Source of the DNA: Firmicutes bacterium UBA4795 | GTDB lineage: Bacteria > Bacillota > Desulfotomaculia > Desulfotomaculales > Nap2-2B | Length of the DNA stretch: 64,000 bases | Reading direction: 5' to 3' | Assembly (NCBI GenBank): GCA_002402825.1 | Contig: DHGP01000016.1 | Location: forward strand, 16,406 to 80,405 | Shown here: one piece after another, positions 7,155-15,791 of the stretch | How positions within the stretch are numbered: position 1 is the stretch's first letter | How the letters are laid out: every line of letters starts with the position of its first letter | Notes under the pieces: generated by a model | Told to the model about the DNA's origin: nothing | The model's input: the letters and a program-made list of their open reading frames with translations, nothing else | Databases searched by the model: none | Made by a program: the position numbers and the translations under genes

Positions 7155-8900
7155 ATGATCCAAAGAAATAATCTTCCCCACGTTTTATATACCTGGTTGG
7201 TTATTTGTTTGGGAACAGGTGTTTTAATTTTTCTTTTTAAGGAACTAGATTTAGATTTAAGCCGGGAATTTCTAGTTTTTATTGTCTTAGGAATATTAAC
7301 TGAATGGTTGGGAGTATCTTTTCCCAAGGGTAAACTGTCGGCCGGCTTTACGGTAGTACTGGCCACCTTTTTAATTTATGGCCCGGCGGCAGGAATTTGG
7401 ATTAGCGGCTTGGCCAACTTAATTGGACAGGGAATTATTAACCGGGGTAGTCCCATGAGGGTTACTTTTTTTAGTACCGGTCAATATATTCTTGCTTTTT
7501 GGGTTGGTAATTATGCTTACTTGTGGGCTGGCGGTCAAGCGGCAGTTGAAAAAGGTTTAAATTTTGCCCTATTTGTTCCATTAGTTGCTTTTACGGCCGC
7601 ATATTATTTTACTAATCACTTCCTGGTCTATCTTTATATGTGGCCGGAGCACCAAAAAACATCTTTGGTAAGGTGGAGTGATATCTTACGGTGGGATGGC
7701 TTTACCTACCTTTTGGGTATTCCTCTGGGACTCCTTATGGTCATGCTTTACCAGCGCTTAAGCATAACTGGTCCGGTACTTTTTTTTCTACCTGTTTTCA
7801 TAATCCAATTTTTACTCCGTTTGTACCTCCAGGTTACCTTAGCCAACCAGGAGCTTAGTGTTTTTTACCGGGTGGCTAAAAAATTAAGTAGACCGCTTGA
7901 GGCGGATAAAATATTTGACCTTATTTTAAAGGAAGCGCGACGGGTGGTAAATTATCACTCAGGGATAATTTACTTAAAAATAGGGCAGGCTAGTAGACCA
8001 GGCTTTCAGCCTGGTCAAAGCCTGCTCGAAGCAGAGGAAAAAAATCATTACCGGGCAGTGGCCGGAAAAGGTCCCCAGGTAAAAAACCTTATAGGCACTA
8101 CTTTTACTCCAAAAGAGGGTTTTTTAGGCTGGATGGTGAGCCAGCGCCGGCTACCAGAAATAATAAATGACGTCCGGAAAGATTTGCGGCTTAAAAATGA
8201 AGCCGGATTACCCCAGGTTTGCCGGTCTTTATTAATTATTCCTTTACAAACAGAAAATGAAATATTAGGTATTTTTATGCTTGGTGATAAACATCCTTTT
8301 GCTTTTAAAGAAAACCACCAGGATATTTTAACAGTTGTTTGCCACCAAGCTGCCGTTGTCCTGGCTAATATCTTTCTTTCCCAGCGCGTTAGGGTTAAGG
8401 CAAACATTGATGAATTGACCGGCATTTATAGCTATCATTCCTTTTTTCATCGGGCGACGGAGGAATGTCACCGGGCTGGCAAGGAAGGCTCTCCTTTGGC
8501 TTTAATTATGCTTGATGTGGATGCTTTTCAAATGGTTAACGATTCTTTTGGCCGTAACATTGGTGACGTGGTGCTGGCGGCCCTGGCCCGGTTAATTAAA
8601 GAAATGGTAAATCAAGCCGGAATAGTTGCCCGTTACGGTGGAGAAGAATTTGTTATTTTACTGCCTAACTATGGCGAAGTAAAAGCAGTTCACCTGGCGG
8701 AAAATATCCGGCGGATTGTTCGGGAGCACTCGTTTCAAGCGGAAGGCTTATCTTTAAATTTAAAGGTAAGCCTTGGGGTGGCTATGTACCCGCAGGACGC
8801 TAATAGCCTTTCTGAGTTGCTGCAAAAAGCAGACGAGGCACTTTACCGGGCTAAAAAAAGAGGTAAAGATTGTGTTGTGCCTTTTTCTGGTAAAATTTAA
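7155..8900 (+). CDS. Membrane diguanylate cyclase (MASE-like, GAF, GGDEF)
   Basis: Predicted to make cyclic di-GMP from two GTP. The 581-residue protein has about seven to eight N-terminal membrane helices (about 10-225) forming an uncharacterised sensory module. A GAF domain follows (about 240-405), then a GGDEF domain (about 410-578). The cyclase signature is intact: DELTGIYSYHSF, LDVDAFQMVND and the active-site loop YGGEEFVILLP. No clear RxxD inhibitory site is visible just before it. Within the GAF domain, residues from about 277 to 296 are encoded by a nested palindrome that looks like an inserted repeat. The ribosome site lies in a stable hairpin. The output may feed the PilZ flagellar brake at the far end of the window; that link is inference. 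Confidence 0.9.
   Translation: MIQRNNLPHVLYTWLVICLGTGVLIFLFKELDLDLSREFLVFIVLGILTEWLGVSFPKGKLSAGFTVVLATFLIYGPAAGIWISGLANLIGQGIINRGSPMRVTFFSTGQYILAFWVGNYAYLWAGGQAAVEKGLNFALFVPLVAFTAAYYFTNHFLVYLYMWPEHQKTSLVRWSDILRWDGFTYLLGIPLGLLMVMLYQRLSITGPVLFFLPVFIIQFLLRLYLQVTLANQELSVFYRVAKKLSRPLEADKIFDLILKEARRVVNYHSGIIYLKIGQASRPGFQPGQSLLEAEEKNHYRAVAGKGPQVKNLIGTTFTPKEGFLGWMVSQRRLPEIINDVRKDLRLKNEAGLPQVCRSLLIIPLQTENEILGIFMLGDKHPFAFKENHQDILTVVCHQAAVVLANIFLSQRVRVKANIDELTGIYSYHSFFHRATEECHRAGKEGSPLALIMLDVDAFQMVNDSFGRNIGDVVLAALARLIKEMVNQAGIVARYGGEEFVILLPNYGEVKAVHLAENIRRIVREHSFQAEGLSLNLKVSLGVAMYPQDANSLSELLQKADEALYRAKKRGKDCVVPFSGKI
7985..8025. repeat. In-frame palindromic element inside the cyclase gene
   Basis: Nested palindrome: outer arms GCAGGCT (7985-7991) and AGCCTGC (8019-8025), inner arms GACCAGGCT (7996-8004) and AGCCTGGTC (8008-8016). 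It encodes a stretch around QASRPGFQPGQSLLEA that does not look like GAF sequence. It is related in sequence to the palindrome at 33651-33691. Confidence 0.65.
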
Positions 8901-8944
8901 CCGGAAAGTAAGTAGCAGGGACGTCCCGGATAAAGGAAGATATA

Positions 8945-9718
8945 ATGTCTTATCTTAAAAAGTTATGGTCCGAATTGCTAAATTTAGTTTTTCCGCCGCT
9001 GCAATGCTGTCCTTTTTGCGGTATTGCCAGTGAAAACGGAGAAATTTGTTCTTTTTGCCGGCAAGAAATTGCTGATTTTCAACAGCAACCCCACTGTAAT
9101 CGTTGCGGGAGAAGGCGAACAAACAAAAAACTAAGTTTTTCTTCAGGTAAAGTATTGGATCCGTTAGATAAACTTTTTAGCTGTGCTGATTGTCTAAATC
9201 AGGAAAAAACTTTTAAAATAGCCCGCGCTATAGGAACTTACGAAGGCGGCTTAAAGGATGCAATTCATAAATTTAAGTTTAAACGGCAACGTTACCTGGC
9301 TCAATTTTTAGGGCCGTTACTGGTGGATGTGTTTTGGACCTGCCCTGCTTACCAAAGGGTGCAAGTAGTCGTGCCGGTTCCTTTAACCTCCCGGCGCCTT
9401 AGGGAAAGGGGGTTTAATCAGGCGGAATTACTGGCCCGGGAGGTGGCTAGAGCGTTAAACTTACCTTTATTCTTGACCCTGGTTAAAGCACGGGAAACTA
9501 CATCTCAAACAGGCTTAAAACGAGAACAGCGTATGGATAATTTAAAAGGAGCATTTAAAGTGGAAAGACCATTTTTAGTTGCCAACAAAACAGTTTTGCT
9601 TATTGATGATGTATTTACTACCGGGGCAACCGTTGAAGAATGCAGTCGCGCTCTTACGAACGCTGGCGCCAAGGAAGTATACGTATTAACCGTGGCCACA
9701 GGGAATAGTTATGGTTAA
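8945..9718 (+). CDS. comFC: ComFC-family phosphoribosyltransferase-like protein
   Basis: ComF family, associated with DNA uptake in competent Gram-positives and widespread as a housekeeping protein of unclear reaction. The 257 residues begin with a zinc-ribbon region of paired cysteines (CCPFCG, CSFCRQ, CNRCGRR, CADC; about 23-82). A phosphoribosyltransferase fold follows, with VVPVPLTSRRLRERGFNQA (about 141-159) and the PRPP loop VLLIDDVFTTGATVEE (about 218-233). It starts 45 bases after the diguanylate cyclase gene. No other competence genes are in the window. Family assignment is secure; the biological role is not. Confidence 0.88.
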   Translation: MSYLKKLWSELLNLVFPPLQCCPFCGIASENGEICSFCRQEIADFQQQPHCNRCGRRRTNKKLSFSSGKVLDPLDKLFSCADCLNQEKTFKIARAIGTYEGGLKDAIHKFKFKRQRYLAQFLGPLLVDVFWTCPAYQRVQVVVPVPLTSRRLRERGFNQAELLAREVARALNLPLFLTLVKARETTSQTGLKREQRMDNLKGAFKVERPFLVANKTVLLIDDVFTTGATVEECSRALTNAGAKEVYVLTVATGNSYG

Positions 9719-9830
9719 ATATGATTATATTCGACGGAATAATTTTATTTATCCCCCAATACCCGAAAAAAAAATATAATTTGCATTTTATCCATAGCCT
9801 AAACCTAGAATTTACGGGTTATAAACAAAC

Positions 9831-9848
9831 TTATCCACATTATCCACA
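9831..9848 (+). promoter_or_regulatory. Two tandem consensus DnaA boxes
   Basis: TTATCCACA occurs twice back to back (9831-9839 and 9840-9848). Weaker matches TTATCCATA (9788-9796) and TTATAAACA (9819-9827) lie just upstream. They sit in the AT-rich gap between comFC and csp, about 50 bases before the csp promoter. Confidence 0.65.
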
Positions 9849-9893
9849 GTTTTTTTGCCCCTTAAAATTAAAATTTCGACCTTGTTTATTAGG

Positions 9894-9922
9894 TTGACAT
9901 TATTATATGAATATGTTATTTT
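9894..9922 (+). promoter_or_regulatory. Sigma-A promoter of the cold-shock gene
   Basis: TTGACA (9894-9899), 17-base spacer, TATTTT (9917-9922). The untranslated leader would be about 60 bases, as is usual for csp genes. Confidence 0.65.
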
Positions 9923-9987
9923 TACTCAAGTAGGATTTTAGGTCAGTCCATTAAAAATTATATTTTTCTAGGAAAGAAGGTAAGAAA

Positions 9988-10185
9988 ATGCAGGGCAAAG
10001 TTAAATGGTTTAATGTGGCTAAAGGATATGGTTTTATTGAAAAAGAAGACGGTGGGGATGTATTCGTTCATTTTACAGCCATTAAAGAAGAAGGTTTTAA
10101 ATCCTTAGGGGAAGGTCAAGAGGTAGAGTTTGACGTTGTAGAAGGTACGCGTGGTCTTCAAGCAGCTAATGTTGTAAAATTATAG
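9988..10185 (+). CDS. Cold-shock protein (CspA family)
   Basis: Single-stranded nucleic-acid-binding RNA chaperone of 65 residues, the standard length. The RNP1-type motif KGYGFIE and RNP2-type motif DVFVHFTAI are intact, in the order KWFNVAKGYGF then VFVHF. The start ATG follows GAAAGAAGG. It has its own promoter and terminator, so it is monocistronic. Upstream tandem DnaA boxes are unusual for this gene. Identification is secure. Confidence 0.97.
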   Translation: MQGKVKWFNVAKGYGFIEKEDGGDVFVHFTAIKEEGFKSLGEGQEVEFDVVEGTRGLQAANVVKL

Positions 10186-10199
10186 ATATAGTAAAACAG

Positions 10200-10235
10200 C
10201 CCCCCGTTATTTTTATTTTACGGGGGTTTTTATTT
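10200..10235 (+). terminator. Intrinsic terminator of csp
   Basis: CCCCCGT ... ACGGGGG stem (10201-10207 with 10220-10226), loop rich in T, followed by TTTTTATTTT. Confidence 0.88.
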
Positions 10236-10254
10236 TACGAAGGAGTGGTAAAGG

Positions 10255-10791
10255 GTGAAATTACAGGTACGAGGAAGAAATACAGAGATTACGCCAGTTT
10301 TAAAGGACTACATTGAAAAACGCGTCGGAAAGTTAACCAAATATCTTAATAATCTTAGTAATGGGCAGGTAGTTTTAACGGTTGAACGAGGCAAAAGCCG
10401 GGTGGAAGTAACTATCCCTATTGACGGGATGATCTTGAGAGGCGAAGAATCTACGGGTGACATATATTCCTCTATAGATTTAGTAGTAGAGAAATTAGAA
10501 AAACAAATTGAAAAGTTTAAAGGACGATATAATAAACGGTTTAACAAACAGTTTAATAAAAATGTTTCTGAAACATACCCTTTAGCCGAAGAAAAAAAGC
10601 AGGAAACAGTTCCTGGCATCGTAAAAACAAAGCGTTTTGCCATGAAGCCAATGACCACTGAAGAGGCCATACTTCAAATTGATTTACTGGGCCATAATTT
10701 TTTTGTTTTTTCTAATGCCGAAACTGAACAAGTGAATGTGTTATACCGGCGCAAAGATGGGAATTACGGCTTAATTGAACCGGAATTTTAA
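10255..10791 (+). CDS. hpf: Ribosome hibernation-promoting factor, long form
   Basis: Binds the 30S decoding region and pairs ribosomes into inactive 100S dimers during slow growth. The 178 residues have the N-terminal YfiA/RaiA domain (about 1-98, beginning MKLQVRGRNTEITPVLKDYI) and a C-terminal dimerisation domain (about 120-178). The latter carries the family motifs KRFAMKPMTTEEAILQIDL, LLGHNFFVF and VLYRRKDGNYGLI. This is the long HPF typical of Gram-positives. The start is GTG at 10255 behind AAGGAGTGG. It lies just upstream of secA, a common Bacillota arrangement. Identification is secure. Confidence 0.96.
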   Translation: MKLQVRGRNTEITPVLKDYIEKRVGKLTKYLNNLSNGQVVLTVERGKSRVEVTIPIDGMILRGEESTGDIYSSIDLVVEKLEKQIEKFKGRYNKRFNKQFNKNVSETYPLAEEKKQETVPGIVKTKRFAMKPMTTEEAILQIDLLGHNFFVFSNAETEQVNVLYRRKDGNYGLIEPEF

Positions 10792-10827
10792 ACGTGAAAA
10801 CCTAACTACCAAAATGTTGTATTTATC

Positions 10828-10856
10828 TTGCGCTGATAATTTAGAAGTGCTAGAAT
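10828..10856 (+). promoter_or_regulatory. Possible promoter of secA
   Basis: TTGCGC (10828-10833), 17-base spacer, TAGAAT (10851-10856). The -35 is weak and the -10 good. Transcription would begin about ten bases before the hairpin at 10875. Confidence 0.4.
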
Positions 10857-10874
10857 AAAAAAGGCACTCATTTC

Positions 10875-10904
10875 TGATGAGGAACCAACGATGGTTCCTC
10901 ATCA
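10875..10904 (+). promoter_or_regulatory. Perfect hairpin in the secA leader
   Basis: 13-base perfect stem, arms TGATGAGGAACCA (10875-10887) and TGGTTCCTCATCA (10892-10904), four-base loop ACGA. No T-run follows, so it is not a terminator. It ends about 20 bases before the secA start, next to the ribosome site. Confidence 0.75.
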
Positions 10905-10924
10905 ATTTATGGAAAGGTGATTAT

Positions 10925-13588
10925 ATGTTAAACGTGTTGCGTAATTGGTTGGACGATAACACCCGTGAAGTTAAACGGTTACAGCGGATAGTAGATAGTA
11001 TTAATGGGCTGGAACCTGAAATGATAAATCTTACTGACGCTGATTTGCAAGCTAAGACAATCACCTTTAAAGAGCGTCTGGCGCAAGGGGAAACATTAGA
11101 CGAAATGCTTCCTGAAGCTTTTGCCGTAGTACGTGAGGTCAGTAAACGTATATTAGGGATGCGCCATTTTGACGTGCAGCTTATGGGGGGGATAATACTT
11201 CACCAGGGCCGCGTGGCCGAGATGAAAACAGGAGAAGGAAAAACCCTGGTGGCTACCTTGCCGGTTTACCTTAATGCTCTAACCGGTCGCGGGGTTCACG
11301 TAGTCACGGTAAATGAGTACCTGGCCCGGCGGGATAGCATCTGGATGGGTCAGGTATACAAGTTTTTAGGTCTTTCGGTAGGACTAATTGTCAACGGCCT
11401 TAACGAACAGGAACGGCGGGCAGCTTACGCGAACGATGTTACTTACGGGACAAACAATGAGTTTGGTTTTGACTATTTACGGGATAATATGGCTCTTCAT
11501 CCTGAACAAATGGTTCAGCGAGAACTGCACTATGCCATTATTGACGAGGTGGATAGTATTCTAATTGACGAAGCTAGAACACCGCTTATTATTTCTGGGC
11601 AGGCTGAAAAATCAACTAACCTCTATTATACTTTTAACCGGCTTGTCCCCCGTCTTGTCCCGGAACACGATTACACAGTAGATGAAAAAGCACGAACGGT
11701 AAACCTCACGGAAGCAGGGGTAGCCAAGATGGAAAAAATGCTTAAAGTAGATAATCTTTACGCTGATGAGCATACAGAACTCACCCACCACCTCCAACAA
11801 GCCCTAAAGGCCCACGTGTTGATGAAAAAGGACCGGGATTATGTGGTAAAGGACGGCCAGGTAATTATTGTTGATGAGTTTACTGGGCGTTTAATGTTTG
11901 GTCGCCGGTACAGCGAGGGTTTACACCAGGCCATTGAAGCTAAAGAAGGAGTAAAGGTGGAACACGAGTCTCAAACTTTGGCCACAATTACCTTTCAAAA
12001 TTATTTCCGCATGTATGAAAAGCTAGCCGGCATGACCGGCACCGCGGCAACGGAAGAGGAAGAGTTGCGTAAAATATATAAGTTGGATGTAGTGGTTATC
12101 CCTACCTATAAACCAATGATTAGAAAAGACTTAACTGATGTAGTTTATAAAACTCAGGCCGCTAAATTTCGGGCCGTGGTTGAAGAAATTGCCCGTCGTT
12201 ACGAAACAGGGCAACCCGTACTGGTAGGCACCTCTTCCATTGAAAAATCGGAACTTTTAAGCCAAATGCTTAAAAAACGCGGTGTTCCTCACCAAGTATT
12301 AAACGCTAAATACCACGAAAAAGAAGCTGAGATTGTTGCTCAGGCCGGCCGGCTAAAAACCGTGACCATCGCTACCAATATGGCTGGCCGTGGTACCGAT
12401 ATATTATTGGGCGGTAATCCAGAATTTTTAGCGCAGGCAGAATTAAGAAAAGAAGGAATTGACCTTCCTCTTGAAGTCCTTAAAAAAGAGCCTATTTATC
12501 AGGAAACGCTGGCTAAATTTAAGCGCCAAACAGAAGAGGAACATAAAAAAGTGGTGGCGTTAGGAGGCCTTCATATCCTGGGCACAGAACGGCACGAAAG
12601 CAGACGGATTGATAACCAGTTGCGGGGTCGGTCAGGCCGGCAAGGAGACCCAGGCTCAAGTCAATTTTTTAGTGCGTTAGAAGATGACTTAATCCGTCAA
12701 TTTGGGGGAGATAATATTCAGGGTTTAATGAACCGGTTGGGTATTGAGGAAGATATGCCCATTGAACATAGCCTGATTACCAGGTCTATTGAAACAGCCC
12801 AAAAACGGGTAGAAAACCGGAACTTTGAGTTGCGCAAGCATATCCTGCAATATGACGACGTAATGAATCAGCAAAGGGAGTTAATTTACCGCCAACGCCG
12901 GCAGGTTTTACGGGGAGAAAATTTAAAAGATATTGTGACCCAAATGATTGAAGAAGTAACCGACCGTCTGGTAGATGCATACTGTTCTGAAGGAGTTCAC
13001 CCGGAGGAATGGGACTTAATCGGTCTTTTATCCCAATTTGAGCAACTTTTTGTTTCCGGCCGCACTTCGGCCAGCAAAAGAGATGCTTTTCTGGTTGAAA
13101 TGGAAAATACTCCCTTATCACGCAGGCAAGAGTTAAAAGACAAGCTTAGGAATTACGTGTTGGCGAAATACGGAGAGCGGGAAGCTGAATTAGGCTTCGA
13201 AACCTTACGGGAAATAGAACGGGTGGTGCTGCTGCGGGTTGTTGACGAGAAGTGGATGGAACACCTAGACGCTATGGATGATTTACGCGAGGGTATTGGC
13301 TTGCGTGCGTACGGACAAAAGGATCCTTTAGTGGAGTATAAACGGGAAAGTTATGAAATGTTTCAACAAATGATTGCTGCCATTCAAGAAGAAGTAGTAC
13401 GTTATGTTTTTCGGGTTAGGATGGTCCAAGAACCCCAAGCCCGGCCCCAACAGTTGGTGGAAAACCGTTATGCCGAAGAAGAAGTCCAGCGTCCAACCCG
13501 CCGGGAAAGTAAAGTAGGGCGAAATGCCCTTTGCCCGTGCGGCAGCGGGAAAAAGTATAAAAAATGCTGTGGTCGGGCCGTAAGCTAA
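10925..13588 (+). CDS. secA: Preprotein translocase ATPase SecA
   Basis: Motor of the Sec export pathway; drives preproteins through SecYEG. 887 residues from the preferred start. Nucleotide-binding domain 1 holds MKTGEGKTLVATLP and the DEVD box in IIDEVDSILIDEARTP. The preprotein cross-linking domain and nucleotide-binding domain 2 follow, the latter with TNMAGRGTDILLGGNP and GRSGRQGDPG. The C-terminal zinc tail CPCGSGKKYKKCC (SecB or ribosome contact) is intact. The ATG at 10925 is chosen because AAAGGTGA precedes it and MLNVLRNWLDD is a usual start; an in-frame ATG at 10877 lies inside the leader hairpin with no ribosome site. Identification is secure. Confidence 0.97.
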   Translation: MLNVLRNWLDDNTREVKRLQRIVDSINGLEPEMINLTDADLQAKTITFKERLAQGETLDEMLPEAFAVVREVSKRILGMRHFDVQLMGGIILHQGRVAEMKTGEGKTLVATLPVYLNALTGRGVHVVTVNEYLARRDSIWMGQVYKFLGLSVGLIVNGLNEQERRAAYANDVTYGTNNEFGFDYLRDNMALHPEQMVQRELHYAIIDEVDSILIDEARTPLIISGQAEKSTNLYYTFNRLVPRLVPEHDYTVDEKARTVNLTEAGVAKMEKMLKVDNLYADEHTELTHHLQQALKAHVLMKKDRDYVVKDGQVIIVDEFTGRLMFGRRYSEGLHQAIEAKEGVKVEHESQTLATITFQNYFRMYEKLAGMTGTAATEEEELRKIYKLDVVVIPTYKPMIRKDLTDVVYKTQAAKFRAVVEEIARRYETGQPVLVGTSSIEKSELLSQMLKKRGVPHQVLNAKYHEKEAEIVAQAGRLKTVTIATNMAGRGTDILLGGNPEFLAQAELRKEGIDLPLEVLKKEPIYQETLAKFKRQTEEEHKKVVALGGLHILGTERHESRRIDNQLRGRSGRQGDPGSSQFFSALEDDLIRQFGGDNIQGLMNRLGIEEDMPIEHSLITRSIETAQKRVENRNFELRKHILQYDDVMNQQRELIYRQRRQVLRGENLKDIVTQMIEEVTDRLVDAYCSEGVHPEEWDLIGLLSQFEQLFVSGRTSASKRDAFLVEMENTPLSRRQELKDKLRNYVLAKYGEREAELGFETLREIERVVLLRVVDEKWMEHLDAMDDLREGIGLRAYGQKDPLVEYKRESYEMFQQMIAAIQEEVVRYVFRVRMVQEPQARPQQLVENRYAEEEVQRPTRRESKVGRNALCPCGSGKKYKKCCGRAVS

Positions 13589-13702
13589 GTCAGTCGTTGG
13601 TCGTCAGAAATCAATGGAGAAAATGCACGTTCAATTTGGTAGTCGGTCGTTGGGCGTCAGGATATAATCTCGGCGACTGCTGCCTAACGACTGACGACTG
13701 AT
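13588..13702. repeat. Degenerate GTCGTCAG-type repeat cluster
   Basis: Words of the type CAGTCGTTGGTCGTCAG (13591-13607) and AGTCGGTCGTTGGGCGTCAG (13641-13660) are followed by the opposite orientation TAACGACTGACGACTGAT (13685-13702). They fill the gap between secA and prfB and can form a long imperfect hairpin. Confidence 0.7.
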
Positions 13703-13729
13703 ATATTGTTAATCGGGAGGATGTTTTAA

Positions 13730-14867
13730 ATGTTTAGTGAATTAAAACGTGAGTTAGAAATTATTAATCAACGCCTTCATGATTTGAGGGTTTCTCTTTG
13801 AGCTTAATAATGTTGAACTAAAAATTAAACAACTAGAAAAAGATATGCTGACGCCAGGTTTTTGGGAACAGCAGGAGCGGGTAGCCGAGGTATTTTCAGT
13901 CCTTTCCCCTTTGAAAGAATTATTTGCCTCCTATCAAGAACTGGTTCAGGCTCATAAAGACTTAACCACCCTTTTAAATTTAAGCCAAGAAGAAAATGAC
14001 CTTAAACTTGCAGTTGAAGTATATGGTGAATTAGAAAAATTAAAAACTAAAATAAATAAATTAGAACTAAATGTATTATTAGGCGATCCTTATGATCAGA
14101 ATAATGCTATTTTAACTTTACACGCTGGCGCCGGTGGAACTGAAGCTCAAGATTGGGTGGCCATGCTTTTACGTATGTATACCCGCTGGGCAGAGGAAAA
14201 AGGCTACCAGGTAAATATAGTAGATCTTTTACCCGGGGAGGAAGCAGGGATAAAAAGTGTGACCGTTATTGTAACCGGCCCATTTGCTTATGGTTATTTA
14301 AAGGCGGAGAAAGGGGTTCACCGGCTGGTAAGGATATCTCCTTTTGACGCGGCCGGACGACGCCACACTTCATTTGCTTCAGTTGATGTTTTACCTGAGG
14401 TGAAGGAGGAACTAGAGGTTGTTATCAAACCAGAGGATTTAAAAATAGATACCTTTCGTTCTAGTGGAGCAGGAGGACAACACGTAAACAAAACTGATTC
14501 CGCCGTTCGGATTACTCACCTGCCCACAAATATTGTCGTTCAATGCCAAAATGAGCGTTCTCAAATGGCTAATCGTAATGCCGCGATGAAGTTACTTCGG
14601 GCCAGGCTTTTTGATCTAGAGAGAAAAAAGAGAGAAGCGAAAGATACTTTAAGATGGGAAGAACAACCGGATATTGCCTGGGGAAGTCAAATTCGCTCCT
14701 ACATTTTTCATCCGTATAGCCTGGTTAAAGACCATCGAACAGGAGTAGAAATAGGTAATATAACTGCAGTTATGGACGGCGAAATTGATCCTTTTATAAT
14801 TGCATACCTAAAAGGCAGCGTAAAAAATAATGAAAAAATTAGCCTTAAAAAAACGGCCTTTTCTTAA
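13730..14867 (+). CDS. prfB: Peptide chain release factor 2 (with programmed +1 frameshift)
   Basis: Releases the peptide at UGA and UAA codons. The gene is split. A 23-codon first frame (13730-13798, starting MFSELKRELE after GGGAGG) runs to an in-frame TGA at 13799-13801. Skipping T13799 gives the second frame (GAG at 13800 onward) to the stop at 14867, for about 378 residues. The shift site reads AGGG, five bases, CTT TGA. That is the known autoregulatory signal, in which low RF2 makes ribosomes slip past its own UGA. The product has the SPF-type recognition tripeptide (VRISPFDAAGR) and the catalytic GGQ (SSGAGGQHVNKTDS). The C terminus overlaps the next gene by 38 bases. Identification is secure. 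Confidence 0.96.
13787..13802 (+). other. RF2 programmed +1 frameshift site
   Basis: Shine-Dalgarno-like AGGG (13787-13790), slip codon CTT (13796-13798) and stop TGA (13799-13801) followed by G. The spacing is the same as in the canonical RF2 site, although the usual extra G residues and the C after the stop are replaced. The conserved protein continues only in the +1 frame. Confidence 0.92.
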
Positions 14868-15735
14868 AAAAGAAAGGACTTTTGCTTGGCGACGAACCGT
14901 AGTTGAATTTTTTGGTGTTACTGCTGGCGTTATTTTTACGGCCTTAGGCTTAAATCTTTTCCTTGTTCCTAACAAAATAGCGGCTGGTGGAGTAAGTGGA
15001 ATAGCCACTATCCTTCATTATTTAATTGGCGTGCCGGTAGGGTCAACCATGCTGGTTTTAAATATTCCCCTTTTTGCCCTAGGTTTTTATCGCTTAGGCT
15101 TAAAGTTTGGTTTTCGTTCTATTTACGGTATAGTTAGTCTTTCTTTATTTATTGACCTTTTAGCTCCATACTTGCCTGTGCCCACCCGGGACCTTTTATT
15201 AGCCAGTATCTTTGGAGGGGTACTGGTTGGTTTAGGTTTAGGAATAGTGTTCCGCTACCGGGGAACTACTGGTGGTACGGATTTGGCCGCCGCAATTTTG
15301 CGCACCTATACGGGAGTCAATGTAGGACAATTACTTTTTATGGTAGATGGAGCGGTAGTTTTATTAGCTGGTTTTAGTTTTCACTCCTGGGAATTAGCTA
15401 TGTATGCTTTGATCACCATTTTTGTTTCTGCCTGGCTTGTTGACTTGGTGCTGGCGGGTATTAGTTATACTAAAGCATTTTTGGTTATTTCAGAACAGGT
15501 GGGGGAAATTGCCCGCGCTGTTTTATATGAACTAGACCGGGGGGCTACGATTTTAAAGGGACGCGGCATGTATACCGGTCTTGACCGGGATATCTTGCTG
15601 GTAATTGTAAACCGCAATGAAGTAATCCAGCTAAAAGAATTAATCTACCAAAAAGACCCGCGTGCCTTTGTTGTTTTAGCTGACATACACGAAGTTTTAG
15701 GAGAAGGTTTTAAACAATATTACCTGGAAAAATAA
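14830..15735 (+). CDS. YitT-family membrane protein
   Basis: 301 residues. After a basic N terminus there are five to six membrane helices (about 25-195; DUF161/YitT_membrane) with the family pattern LNLFLVPNKIAAGGVSGIATIL and a glycine-rich RGTTGGTDLAA. A cytosolic C-terminal DUF2179 domain follows (about 215-295; GRGMYTGLDRDILLVIVNRNE). The transport substrate of the family is not established. The ATG overlaps the 3' end of prfB by 38 bases and has only a weak upstream site, suggesting translational coupling. Family call is secure, function unknown. Confidence 0.9.
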   Translation: MKKLALKKRPFLKKERTFAWRRTVVEFFGVTAGVIFTALGLNLFLVPNKIAAGGVSGIATILHYLIGVPVGSTMLVLNIPLFALGFYRLGLKFGFRSIYGIVSLSLFIDLLAPYLPVPTRDLLLASIFGGVLVGLGLGIVFRYRGTTGGTDLAAAILRTYTGVNVGQLLFMVDGAVVLLAGFSFHSWELAMYALITIFVSAWLVDLVLAGISYTKAFLVISEQVGEIARAVLYELDRGATILKGRGMYTGLDRDILLVIVNRNEVIQLKELIYQKDPRAFVVLADIHEVLGEGFKQYYLEK

Positions 15736-15791
15736 AAAGGGCAGTCATTAGTCGTCATAAGTTTTATTTTTAGAAAGGAGAGTTGCAAAAA

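Noticed and set aside
9788..9848. Chromosomal origin at the DnaA boxes
   Set aside because: Only two perfect boxes, no dnaA, dnaN or recF next to them and no clear unwinding element, so an oriC call is not supported.
10877..10924. SecA start at ATG 10877
   Set aside because: The codon lies inside a perfect hairpin with no ribosome site; ATG 10925 with AAAGGTGA fits homologues.
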